A stretch of 22,280 nt of DNA from DASYSL01 sp036003365 (GTDB taxonomy: Bacteria > Eisenbacteria > RBG-16-71-46 > DASYSL01): positions 1 through 22,280 of the forward strand of contig DASYSL010000186.1 of NCBI GenBank assembly GCA_036003365.1, in the 5' to 3' direction. Shown here in pieces: positions 5,953-13,404 of this stretch (its first letter is position 1; each line of letters starts with the position of its first letter). Both the position numbers and the translations under genes were made by a program. The notes below the pieces were generated by a model. That model was not told where the DNA came from. It ran no database searches and saw only the letters and a list, made by a program, of their open reading frames with translations.

Positions 5953-8097
5953 TTACCAGGCCAAATCTTCGCGCAAACGAGCCTTGGCGTCGCGCTTCTC
6001 CAGCAGAAATCGCGAGGGCGTGAAGCGTGGCCCCTCGCTCCCTGCCAGGGCCTGCAAACGCTCGATCACGCGCGACAATCCGACCACGTCCGCGTAGCGC
6101 ATGAGCCCGCCGCGAAACGGCGGGAAGCCGGTGCCCAGGATCATGGCCAGGTCGACCTCTTCGCCCGAGGAGACGACGCGCTCGTCGAGGCAGCGCGCCG
6201 CCTCGTTGACCATCGCCAGCACCAGCCGCTCGACCCACACCTGCGGCCCGGCCTGGACGGCCGCTCGCGAGGGCGCGGAAACGAGCGAATAGACAGCCGG
6301 GTCGGGATGCTTCTCGCCCTTGGGATAGCGATAGAAGCCACGACCCGATTTCTTTCCCAGTCGTCCGGCCGCGACCAAGGCGTCGAGGATCTCGGGGCGC
6401 GGCTCGGTGGACGGAAACGCTTCGCCGAGCACGTGCGCCACCTTGGCGGCGACGTCCAAGCCCACCTCGTCGATCAGCTCCATCGGGCCCATGGGCATGC
6501 CGAAGCCGACGAGGGCGCGATCCAGCTCGTCCATGGGAACGCCCGCCTGGAAGAGACGCAGCGCCTCCTCCAAGTAAGGCATCAGCAAGCGGTTGACCAG
6601 GAAGCCGGGGCTCGAGCGCACGACCACGGGCGTCTTGCCCAGGCGCCTGGTCAGCGCCACCGCGGTGTCGCGCGCGACGTCCGACGTGCCCTCACCGACC
6701 ACGACTTCGACCAGCGGCATGCGATGCACCGGATTGAAGAAGTGAAGCCCGACCAGGCGGCTCGCGCCGGGCAGCCCGACCGCCAGGTCTTCGAGCCGCA
6801 AAGACGACGTGTTGGTGGCGAGGATCGCGGCGGGCGCATGCTCGGCGGTCTCGCGCAGTACCTGCCGTTTGATCTCGAGATTCTCCACCACGGCTTCGAC
6901 CACGAGATCGAGGTGGCGGAATCCTTCGTACGTGAGCGACCCCGAGAGAAGCGTCATGCGCTTCTCGACGTCGCGCAAGCTGGCGCGCCCGCGCCGGCGC
7001 TCGCGCTCGAATTGCTGGCGCGCGTGGGCCAGGCCGCTGGCCACGGCTTCATGCCGCACGTCCTTCATGCGCGCCGGAATTCCCGAGCGCGCGAAGAGTG
7101 CGGCGATGCCACCACCCATCACACCGGCGCCGAGCACGCCGGCGCGCGTGACCGGACGGGCCGCGGGCGTGGCCGGCTCCTTCTTGGCGCGCTCGCTCGA
7201 GAAGAAGAGGGCGACGAGATTGCGCGTGACCGGATGAACGATGAGATCGCCCGCGGCTTCGGCCTCGAGCGCGAAGCCTTCGCTCGCCGGTCGGCCGACC
7301 GAGCGCTCGAGCACGTCGAGAATGCGAAGCGGCGCGGGATAATGGCCGCCCGTCTCCTTCATCACGCGCTTGCGGGCTTGCGAGAGCACGAAGGCGCGGC
7401 CGAGTGGATTGCGATCGACGAGCAGGCGTTGCCAGCCGTCGGAAGCGCGGCGGCTCGCAGGCGCGCGCAGCTTCTCCAGGAAGGCGCGCTCGGCGCGGGC
7501 GCGGAAATCCTCGTGCGGCAGGACGTCGTCGACGAGACCGATGCGCCGCGCGCGGCGGCCGTCGAGGGATTTACCGGTGAGCAGAAGATCGAGCGACGCC
7601 ATGAGACCCACCAAGCGCGGCAAGCGTGTCGTGCCGCCGAACGCGGGCAGGATGCCGAGGCGCACTTCGGGAAGCGCGAGCGTCGTCGACGAAGCATCGG
7701 ACGCGAAGCGATAGCGGCAAGCGAGCGCCAGCTCGAGGCCGCCGCCCATGCACGCGCCATCGATGGCGGCCGCCGTCGGGCGCGGAAAATCCGCGAGCAT
7801 CGCGTACACCGCTTGGCCGAATGCCGCTTTCACCTGGCCGTCACCGGCCTCGCGCACCGCGCGAATCGCCGCCACGTCGGCGCCGGCGATGAACTGTCCG
7901 GGCTTGCCGCTGGCGATCAGAAGCCCCACGAGCCCCACGTCCTCGCGCAACGTTTCGATCTTGAGCCGCAGCTCTTCGAGCGCCGCCTCGGTCAGCAGAT
8001 TGACGCGCGCGCCGGGCTGGTCGAAGACGAGCACGCGAATGCCGGCCGGGCCATCCTCGAGGCGGAACGTGCCGGTGGCGAGGCCGTTCTCGCTCAC
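5953..8097 (-). CDS. fadJ: Bifunctional enoyl-CoA hydratase/3-hydroxyacyl-CoA dehydrogenase (FadJ/FadB type)
   Basis: 714-residue fused beta-oxidation enzyme (E. coli FadJ 714, FadB 729). N-terminal crotonase domain (about 1-200): oxyanion-hole segment GQFIAGAD, and the two acidic catalytic residues Glu122 in GACMGGGLELALACRYR and Glu144 in LPEVRLGILPAFGGTTRL. NAD-dependent dehydrogenase domain from about 317: GVLGAGVMGGGIAALFA (Rossmann), ATNTSSL, catalytic His452 in LHFFNPVHRMPLVEVV, SPGFLVNRLLMPYL, then two C-terminal helical domains (GRLGKKSGRGFY, GTGFPPFRGGLMRYAD). The start is GTG 8097, overlapping the thiolase stop as GTGA, so coupled translation is likely. The open frame continues upstream to 9006, but that part is only the antisense-frame shadow of the thiolase. 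The thiolase-then-FadJ order matches E. coli fadIJ. It should convert 2-enoyl-CoA to 3-ketoacyl-CoA; chain-length range is not readable. Confidence 0.94.
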   Translation of the reverse strand: MSENGLATGTFRLEDGPAGIRVLVFDQPGARVNLLTEAALEELRLKIETLREDVGLVGLLIASGKPGQFIAGADVAAIRAVREAGDGQVKAAFGQAVYAMLADFPRPTAAAIDGACMGGGLELALACRYRFASDASSTTLALPEVRLGILPAFGGTTRLPRLVGLMASLDLLLTGKSLDGRRARRIGLVDDVLPHEDFRARAERAFLEKLRAPASRRASDGWQRLLVDRNPLGRAFVLSQARKRVMKETGGHYPAPLRILDVLERSVGRPASEGFALEAEAAGDLIVHPVTRNLVALFFSSERAKKEPATPAARPVTRAGVLGAGVMGGGIAALFARSGIPARMKDVRHEAVASGLAHARQQFERERRRGRASLRDVEKRMTLLSGSLTYEGFRHLDLVVEAVVENLEIKRQVLRETAEHAPAAILATNTSSLRLEDLAVGLPGASRLVGLHFFNPVHRMPLVEVVVGEGTSDVARDTAVALTRRLGKTPVVVRSSPGFLVNRLLMPYLEEALRLFQAGVPMDELDRALVGFGMPMGPMELIDEVGLDVAAKVAHVLGEAFPSTEPRPEILDALVAAGRLGKKSGRGFYRYPKGEKHPDPAVYSLVSAPSRAAVQAGPQVWVERLVLAMVNEAARCLDERVVSSGEEVDLAMILGTGFPPFRGGLMRYADVVGLSRVIERLQALAGSEGPRFTPSRFLLEKRDAKARLREDLAW

Positions 8098-9404
8098 GCG
8101 GCCTCCACGATCATCGCTGCCCCTTGTCCGCCGCCCACGCAGAGCGTGGCAAGTCCGAGACCGGCGCCGCGGCGCCGCATCTCTTCGAGCAGCGTGAGCA
8201 CGAGGCGCGTGCCGCTCACGCCCACCGGATGGCCGAGCGCGATGGCGCCGCCGTTCACGTTCATGCGCGAGCGGTCGATGCCGCCGATGGCCTCCGTGCG
8301 TCCCAGCTCCTGGGCCGCGAACTGCGCCGACGCGAACACGATCTCGTTGGCGATGACCTGCGCGGCGAAGGCTTCGTTGAGCTCGATGAGATCGATGTCG
8401 GCGAGCCGCACACCCGCCTTGTCGAGCGCGAGCGGCGTGGCGTACGCGGGCCCCAGTCCCATGCGCGCCGGATCGCAGCCGGCGAACGCGAATGAGCGGA
8501 TGCGCCCGAGCGGCTTGTAGCCTTCGGCGCGCGCGCGCGATTCCTCCATGACGAGGAGTACCGCGGCACCGTCGGTCACCGGACACGAGTTGCCCACGGT
8601 CACCGTGCCGTGGCGGCGATCGAAGTATGGCTTGAGCTTGGCGAGGGCTGCCATCGTCTGATTCTTCCGCGGCCCGAAGTCCTGCGCGAGCGGCTCGTAG
8701 CGCGGGGCCACGTACACGGGCGCGATCTCCTGCGCCAGGCGTCCGGCATCGGTAGCGGCCACGGCGCGCTCGTGCGAGAGCAGCGCGAACTCGTCCTGGG
8801 CTTCGCGCGAGATGCGGTACTCCTTGGCCAGCCGTTCCGCGGTGTCGCCCATGTTGAGGCCGCACACCGGATCGGTGAGTCCCTCGGCGATGGCGACGCG
8901 CGGCGCGAAGTCGCCCGGGCGCACGGCGAGTGCGGCCGCGAGCTTGGCGGGCAGGGTCTTGGCGCGCTGCCAGCCGGCGAAGGCGCGCGTCAATCCGCGG
9001 CTCCACAGGAGCGGGTACTCGCTCATCGATTCCGTCCCGCCAGCGACCACGGCGCTCGCCGCGCCGGAGGCGATCTTGTACCAGGCCTGCGCGATGGCCT
9101 CCATGCCCGAGGCGCAGTTACGGTGCACGGTGAAGCCGGGGACGGAGCGCGGGATGCCGGCGGCGAGCGAGACCACGCGGCCGATATTGGCCGCGTCGGC
9201 GGGCGTGCCGCAGTTGCCGAGCACGACCTCGTCGACCTGCTCGGGCCGGAACTCGGCACGCGCCAGGAGCTCGGAGACCGCGAGGCGGCCCAGCTCGGCG
9301 GCCGAGACGGCAGCCAGGGGCCCGCCCGACTTGGCGAAGGGCGTGCGCACGCCAGCCACGATGACGGCCTTCCTTGTGCCCTCGGCCTGGATCGAAACGC
9401 CCAA
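8094..9404 (-). CDS. fadI: 3-ketoacyl-CoA thiolase (FadI type)
   Basis: 436-residue thiolase, the same length as E. coli FadI, cleaving 3-ketoacyl-CoA to acetyl-CoA and a shortened acyl-CoA. Catalytic residues: nucleophile Cys97 in VHRNCASGMEAI, His392 in GGAIALGHPVGVSGTR, and Cys422 in CVGGGQGAAM, plus the NEAFAAQ motif. The longer 200-270 loop region with RKNQTMAALAKLKPYF is as in FadI/HADHB-type trifunctional partners, which suggests a complex with the downstream fused enzyme. The start is TTG at 9404 with GGAGGGA 3-9 bases upstream; no ATG or GTG lies in a better position. The start and its ribosome site sit in the loop of a 7-bp inverted repeat (see regulatory entry). First gene of the two-gene operon. 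Confidence 0.93.
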   Translation of the reverse strand: MGVSIQAEGTRKAVIVAGVRTPFAKSGGPLAAVSAAELGRLAVSELLARAEFRPEQVDEVVLGNCGTPADAANIGRVVSLAAGIPRSVPGFTVHRNCASGMEAIAQAWYKIASGAASAVVAGGTESMSEYPLLWSRGLTRAFAGWQRAKTLPAKLAAALAVRPGDFAPRVAIAEGLTDPVCGLNMGDTAERLAKEYRISREAQDEFALLSHERAVAATDAGRLAQEIAPVYVAPRYEPLAQDFGPRKNQTMAALAKLKPYFDRRHGTVTVGNSCPVTDGAAVLLVMEESRARAEGYKPLGRIRSFAFAGCDPARMGLGPAYATPLALDKAGVRLADIDLIELNEAFAAQVIANEIVFASAQFAAQELGRTEAIGGIDRSRMNVNGGAIALGHPVGVSGTRLVLTLLEEMRRRGAGLGLATLCVGGGQGAAMIVEAA

Positions 9405-9422
9405 GATCCCTCCTGGTTTCGA
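9392..9422 (-). promoter_or_regulatory. Inverted repeat enclosing the fadI SD and start codon
   Basis: TCGAAAC and GTTTCGA arms (7 bp, 9392-9398 and 9416-9422) enclose a 17-nt loop that holds both the GGAGGGA ribosome site and the TTG start codon of the thiolase gene. In the mRNA this would be a small stem-loop presenting the initiation signals. In DNA it could be a regulator half-site pair. The repeat is plain in the sequence; its role is inference. Confidence 0.4.
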
Positions 9423-9439
9423 ACGGGTGGTCTCTGCGG

Positions 9440-9468
9440 AATCTTTCGCAGCCCGGGAGCCGGGTCAA
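9440..9468 (-). promoter_or_regulatory. Candidate promoter of the fadIJ operon
   Basis: On the minus strand TTGACC (9463-9468) and AAGATT (9440-9445) are separated by 17 bp, giving a leader of about 30 nt to the TTG start at 9404. The -35 matches 5 of 6 and the -10 only 3 of 6. Position and spacing support it; it is not proven. Confidence 0.4.
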
Positions 9469-9521
9469 GGCCGCCTCGGCTCGCCTTTGGTTTTCGGCAC
9501 GGCTGCCTTCGCGCGCGAGGC

Positions 9522-9550
9522 TTGACCGCGGAGCGCCGTCCGGCTTTTCT
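9522..9550 (+). promoter_or_regulatory. Candidate promoter of the acyl-CoA synthetase gene
   Basis: TTGACC (9522-9527), 17 bp, then TTTTCT (9545-9550; 3 of 6). If used, transcription would begin at about the GTG at 9557, which has no ribosome-binding site in front of it, so the message would be leaderless. With the minus-strand candidate this makes a divergent promoter region for the fatty-acid genes. Confidence 0.28.
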
Positions 9551-9556
9551 CACCTC

Positions 9557-11353
9557 GTGAACCCCAAGACCTTGATCGATCTCTGTCGTGCCGGGCTCGT
9601 CGATCGCGCGCGCGCCGACGCGTTCTTGCGCAAGGTGGACGGCGTCTACGGGCCCGTCTCCTCGGGCGAGGCCCTCGAGCGCATCACGCGCGTGTGCGCC
9701 GGGCTCCTCGACGTCGGCATCCGCCCCGGCGATCGCGTGGCCATCCTCTCCGAGACCCGCCTCGAGTGGATGATCGCCGACTTCGCCGTCCTCACGGCGG
9801 GCGCGGTCACGGTGCCCATCTATCCCACGCTGCCGGCGGGGCAGATCGAGCCCATGCTGGCCGACAGCGAAGTCTCGGCGCTCTTCTGCGCCGGTCCCTC
9901 GCACTTCGAGAAGATTGTCGCCGCGTGGCCGCGGCTGCCCTCGCTGCGTCTCGTCGTCCTCTTCGAAGGCACGGTCGCGACGCGACCGATGCCCGGCCGC
10001 GCCATGACGCTGCCCGAGTTCGAGAGCGCGGGCGCGCGCCGGCTCGAGCGCGAACCCAAGCTCGTCGAGGAGCGCGCGCAGTCGGTCACCGCCGACCATC
10101 TGGCGAGCATCATCTACACCTCGGGCACCACCGGCACGCCCAAGGGCGTCATGCTCACGCACGCCAACTTCGTCGCCAACGTGGTCGACGCGCTCGAAGT
10201 GTTCGGCATCACGCCCGCCGACACCACGCTCTCGCACCTGCCGCTCTCGCACGTGTTCGAGCGCATGGGCGGACAGTTCTCGCCCATCCTGGCCGGCGCG
10301 CGCATCGCCTATGCCGAATCGATCGAGACCTTGCCGGCCAACATTCTCGAGGTGGAGCCCACCATCATCATGTCGGTGCCGCGGCTCTTCGAAAAGATTC
10401 TCGAGCGCGCGCAAGCGGTGGCCGCGGATGTGGGCGGCTACGCCATCACCGTGTTCCGCTGGTCGGTGAGCATCGGCGTGGCCTGGTCGCGGGCCAAGAT
10501 GGCGGGCCGCTCGTCGCCGCCTCTAGCTGTCATGCGCAAGCTCGCCGACCGCCTCATGTACGCGCGGTTGCGCGCGCGCATGGGCGGAAACATTCGCTGC
10601 CTCATCTCGGGCGGAGCGCCGCTCGACCCGCGCGTGGCGCACGTTCTCCACGCCGCGCAGATTCCGCTATTTGAAGGCTATGGGCTCACCGAAACTTCGC
10701 CCGTGATCGCGGTGAACCATCTCGGCCAGTGGCGCATCGGCACGGTCGGCCCGCCCCTGCCGAGCGTCACCGTGCGCATCGCCGAGGACGAAGAGATTCT
10801 GGTGCAAGGTCCCAACGTGATGAAGGGCTACTACCGCAAGCCACGCGAGACCGCCGAGGCGATCACGCCCGACGGTTGGTTCCACACCGGCGATCTTGGC
10901 AAGCTCGAGGACGGATTCCTTTCCATCACCGGCCGCAAGAAGGACCTGATCGTGAACGCCGGCGGCAAGAAGATCGCGCCGCAGCCGATCGAGGATGCGC
11001 TGCGGCGCATTCCGCTGGTGGCCGAGGCCATGCTGATCGGCGACCGGCGCCCGTATTGCGTGGCCATCCTGTGGCCCAACCTGCCGGCGCTCGAAGCCTT
11101 GGCGCGGCGCCTCGGTTTGCCTGCCAACGATCTCACCGCGCTCACCAAGGCGCCGCGCGTGCTCGAGCAGCTTCGGCGCGACATCGACGCCGCGACGGCG
11201 AGTCTGGCTTCGTTCGAGCGCGTGCGCCGCTTCGCCCTCGCCGACCGCGAGCTCTCGCTCGCCCAAGGCGAGATCACGCCGTCGCTCAAGGTCCGCCGCG
11301 GCAAGGTGCTCGAGCGCTACGCCGATCTCGTGGAGAGCCTCTACGCAGACTGA
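9557..11353 (+). CDS. Long-chain acyl-CoA synthetase (AMP-forming, FadD15-like)
   Basis: 598-residue member of the ANL superfamily that activates fatty acids to acyl-CoA through an acyl-adenylate. Core motifs in order: P-loop IYTSGTTGTPKGVMLTH (about 186-202), LPLSHVFERMGGQ (228-240), YGLTETSP (375-382), WFHTGDLG (441-448), the hinge region GRKKDLIVNAGGKKIAPQPIE (459-479), and the C-terminal catalytic Lys578 in ITPSLKVRRGK. The LSHVFERM and GGKKIAPQPIE motifs point to the long-chain (COG1022, FadD15/Faa) branch rather than acetyl- or short-chain ligases. The frame is open from 9374, but the upstream part is unlike the family; GTG 9557 gives VNPKTLIDLCRAG, a normal N-terminus. It is divergent from fadIJ and should supply that pathway with substrate. 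Confidence 0.92.
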   Translation: MNPKTLIDLCRAGLVDRARADAFLRKVDGVYGPVSSGEALERITRVCAGLLDVGIRPGDRVAILSETRLEWMIADFAVLTAGAVTVPIYPTLPAGQIEPMLADSEVSALFCAGPSHFEKIVAAWPRLPSLRLVVLFEGTVATRPMPGRAMTLPEFESAGARRLEREPKLVEERAQSVTADHLASIIYTSGTTGTPKGVMLTHANFVANVVDALEVFGITPADTTLSHLPLSHVFERMGGQFSPILAGARIAYAESIETLPANILEVEPTIIMSVPRLFEKILERAQAVAADVGGYAITVFRWSVSIGVAWSRAKMAGRSSPPLAVMRKLADRLMYARLRARMGGNIRCLISGGAPLDPRVAHVLHAAQIPLFEGYGLTETSPVIAVNHLGQWRIGTVGPPLPSVTVRIAEDEEILVQGPNVMKGYYRKPRETAEAITPDGWFHTGDLGKLEDGFLSITGRKKDLIVNAGGKKIAPQPIEDALRRIPLVAEAMLIGDRRPYCVAILWPNLPALEALARRLGLPANDLTALTKAPRVLEQLRRDIDAATASLASFERVRRFALADRELSLAQGEITPSLKVRRGKVLERYADLVESLYAD

Positions 11354-11429
11354 GCGGCGGACGCATGCGGCGCCCGCCGGCTATGCGTACATCGTCGGAG
11401 CCACGCTCTTCTGGGGCACGTCGGCGTGC

Positions 11430-12248
11430 GTGGCGCGTTTCCTGTTCGAGCAAGGGGTGCCGGCGCTCGTGGTCGTGGAAGTGCGGCTCGCGCTCTCGAG
11501 CCTGGTGCTGGGCGCGGGCATGCTGCTCTTCCGCCGCCGCGATCTCGTGGTCGACCGTCGTCAGTGGGCGCGGCTCGCGGTGCTCGCCGTGTTCGGAGTG
11601 GCCAGCGTGCAGGCCGCGTACTACACCACGGTTTCCCTGGTCGGCGTCGGCCTCGCCATCCTGCTCCAGTATCTCGCGCCGGCGCTCGTCGTCTTGTACG
11701 AGTGGATGACGGGTCGCGCACCCCTCACGCGGCAGAAGGTCGTGGCCTTGGCACTCACCACCGCGGGCGTGGCCCTGCTCGTGCTCGCCGATCCGCACGG
11801 CGTCGTGCGGGCGCAGCCGCTCGGCGTGGTCCTCGGGCTCACCTCGGCCGTTTGCTTCGCGTTCTACATGCTGTGCGCCAAGAGCGCGGTGCGCCGCGTC
11901 GCCTTGCCGGCGGTGCAGTTCTATGGCTTCGCCGGGGCCGCGCTCGTATGGGCGATCGCCGTGCCGCCGTGGGCGCTCGTGGCCGCGCACTACTCGGCCA
12001 AGACGTGGCTCTTGCTCGTGGTCGTGGCCGTGTTCAGCGTGCTGGTGCCGTTCGCTCTCTTTTATCGAGGCATCGCGCGGCTCGACACCTGGCGCGTGGC
12101 GCTCACCGCCATGCTCGAGCCCGTGGTGGCCGCGGTCAGCGCGTGGCTCTTCCTCGGAGAAGGGCTCGCGAGCGCGCAATGGCTGGGCGCCGGCCTTCTC
12201 CTCGCCGGCATCGGGTGGGTGCAGTGGGAAGAACGAAGAGGGACTTAA
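11430..12248 (+). CDS. EamA/DMT-family transporter, start region apparently frameshifted
   Basis: Integral membrane protein of the drug/metabolite transporter superfamily: hydrophobic helices throughout and two EamA halves. The second-half signature is ARLDTWRVALTAMLEPVVAA followed by WLFLGEGLASAQWLGAGLLL. Substrate cannot be read; relatives export amino acids or metabolites. The first formal start codon in this frame, GTG 11430, lies inside helix 1. The same frame upstream (11379-11429) reads GYAYIVGATLFWGTSACVA, a textbook first EamA helix, but has no ATG, GTG or TTG. An ATG at 11365 sits one frame away. One missing C in the CCC run at 11373-11375 would join it as MRRPAGYAYIVGATLFWG. The gene therefore probably starts at 11365, 11 bases after the synthetase stop, and the lesion is an assembly error or a real frameshift. 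Confidence 0.82.
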   Translation: MARFLFEQGVPALVVVEVRLALSSLVLGAGMLLFRRRDLVVDRRQWARLAVLAVFGVASVQAAYYTTVSLVGVGLAILLQYLAPALVVLYEWMTGRAPLTRQKVVALALTTAGVALLVLADPHGVVRAQPLGVVLGLTSAVCFAFYMLCAKSAVRRVALPAVQFYGFAGAALVWAIAVPPWALVAAHYSAKTWLLLVVVAVFSVLVPFALFYRGIARLDTWRVALTAMLEPVVAAVSAWLFLGEGLASAQWLGAGLLLAGIGWVQWEERRGT

Positions 12249-12252
12249 GCGC

Positions 12253-12441
12253 TCACTTGGGCTTGCTGCTCTTCATGACCACGAAGAGCACCACGAGAAC
12301 GAAGATGCCCCCGACGGTGACCTTGGGCCACGGCCCCGAGTTCTTGTCGAAGACGTAGATCATGTAGTCGCCGACGTCGCCCAGGACGGACTGCGTCTGG
12401 TGCCACAGATCGTTGAAGAAGGCTGAGATGGATTGCATCAT
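12253..12441 (-). CDS. Small single-span membrane protein, unknown
   Basis: 62-residue protein. The N-terminal half is amphipathic (MMQSISAFFNDLWHQTQSVL), followed by a short acidic stretch. One strongly hydrophobic C-terminal helix (about 42-56, VTVGGIFVLVVLFVVM) is followed by a basic tail KSSKPK, so the C-terminus is likely cytoplasmic. Two ATG codons in tandem open the frame, and GGAGAGG lies 8 bases upstream, which supports real translation. It lies 18 bases downstream of the next small gene on the same strand and 4 bases from the end of the convergent EamA gene. I do not recognise a family. Confidence 0.6.
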   Translation of the reverse strand: MMQSISAFFNDLWHQTQSVLGDVGDYMIYVFDKNSGPWPKVTVGGIFVLVVLFVVMKSSKPK

Positions 12442-12459
12442 GGGCCGAACCTCTCCGCG

Positions 12460-12744
12460 CTAGGTGACCGTCGCCTCGGTGGTCCGGCTGGGTAGCGCGG
12501 GATCGATCTCGCGCACGACCCGACCATCCGGATCGACGATGCGCAGCCTCTTTCCCGTCTGCCAGCCGAGGAGACGCGACGGCACGCCGAGCGTGGGCTC
12601 GTCGGCCGCGGTCACCACCGTGTGCCAACCGCCCCAATCCGGGGCGAACACTTGCAGTTGATAGCGCCGAATGGCGGGCCTCCCCGATTCGTCCTGCGAC
12701 TCGGAAGCTGTGAGCGCGCGGCCGGACGGTCGCGCGTCGCTCAA
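12460..12744 (-). CDS. Small hypothetical protein
   Basis: 94 residues from a TTG at 12744; no ATG or GTG is better placed and no clear ribosome site is visible, so the true start may be further in. After a polar N-tail (1-26) it has alternating hydrophobic strands with a Trp/Gly cluster: YQLQVFAPDWGGWHTVV, LGVPSRLLGWQTGKRLRIVD and PDGRVVREID. This suggests a small soluble beta-rich domain. No signal peptide or membrane helix. It probably shares a transcript with the small membrane protein 18 bases downstream. Not recognised as any family. Confidence 0.5.
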   Translation of the reverse strand: MSDARPSGRALTASESQDESGRPAIRRYQLQVFAPDWGGWHTVVTAADEPTLGVPSRLLGWQTGKRLRIVDPDGRVVREIDPALPSRTTEATVT

Positions 12745-12818
12745 CTATTTTAGAGAAGCCGAACGCGCGGCTCAAGGGCGCGCGCGTGTCTTCGATTGCC
12801 TTGCATTGCAATTCGCAA

Positions 12819-13337
12819 CTACGCGTCGAGCGAGAGAAGTCTCGGCAGGATGGGCTCGAGGATGCGATAGCTCACGCCCCACAGCCGTGCCTCGCCCACG
12901 CGCAGGAAGCGCACGCGCTGGGGCTCGGCCACGCCGGCGAAGCGCATCTCGACTTCGCCGCGCGCTTGCGGCGCGGTCAGATCGGCCACGCGCGCCTCGA
13001 TCACCTGGGCGACCTCGCGTGTGCTGGGCGTCCAGGCCGGCGGCGGCTCGACGCGCGCCAGGAAGGGCGCGACGCGAAATCCGGTCGAGCGAGTCTCCAG
13101 GACGGGCAGCGCATCCAGAACGTGGACGCGGTCGCGCGTGAGCCCGATCTCCTCCTCGGCTTCGCGCAGCGCGGTGTCGAGGGCCGTGGCATCGGTCGGG
13201 TCGCTGCGCCCGCCGGGGAACGCGACCTGGCCGCCGTGCACGCCGCCTTCGGTGCGCACGATGAGGACGACGCGCACCTCGCCCGCCTCGTCTCGAAACA
13301 CGGGCACGAGCACGGCCGCATCCACCAGCTCGGTCAT
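12819..13337 (-). CDS. NUDIX hydrolase, CoA pyrophosphatase type (NudL/NUDT7-like)
   Basis: 172 residues. The segment VVLIVRTEGGVHGGQVAFPGG (23-43) resembles the UPF0035 signature that precedes the NUDIX box in CoA-diphosphatases. The box is GGRSDPTDATALDTALREAE then EEIGL (42-66); its one-residue-longer spacing and GGxxDPTD start resemble mammalian NUDT7. The catalytic REAEEE is at 58-63. A C-terminal LWGVSYRIL (152-160) is also typical of this subgroup. The family hydrolyses CoA and CoA esters to 3',5'-ADP and (acyl-)phosphopantetheine. Placement next to an acyl-CoA degradation operon agrees with that activity, though a different nucleotide substrate is possible. ATG 13337 is chosen for GGGAGA just upstream; the frame is open further but that part is the antisense shadow of the hydratase gene. 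It starts 13 bases past the terminator of the upstream operon, so read-through may contribute. Confidence 0.85.
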   Translation of the reverse strand: MTELVDAAVLVPVFRDEAGEVRVVLIVRTEGGVHGGQVAFPGGRSDPTDATALDTALREAEEEIGLTRDRVHVLDALPVLETRSTGFRVAPFLARVEPPPAWTPSTREVAQVIEARVADLTAPQARGEVEMRFAGVAEPQRVRFLRVGEARLWGVSYRILEPILPRLLSLDA

Positions 13338-13349
13338 CGCTCTCCCATG

Positions 13350-13379
13350 AAAAGGCCCCGGCCTGCGATGGCCGGGGCC
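13350..13379 (-). terminator. Rho-independent terminator of the acyl-CoA operon
   Basis: Perfect 10-bp GC stem (GGCCCCGGCC 13354-13363 and GGCCGGGGCC 13370-13379) with a 6-nt loop. On the minus strand it is followed by TTTT (13350-13353). It lies 25 bases beyond the enoyl-CoA hydratase stop codon and closes the four-gene operon. Confidence 0.85.
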
Positions 13380-13404
13380 GTTCGTTCTCGCCGACCGCGA
13401 AGGA

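Noticed and set aside
6307..8520. 737-aa open frame on the plus strand, opposite fadJ/fadI
   Set aside because: GC-rich antisense shadow. It has no family motifs, its composition is Arg/Ala/His-heavy, and the opposite strand encodes two complete enzymes with all catalytic residues.
8098..9006. N-terminal extension of the FadJ-like protein to 1017 aa
   Set aside because: The extra 303 residues are an off-frame reading of the thiolase gene. The GTG at 8097 overlapping the thiolase stop gives the normal FadJ length.
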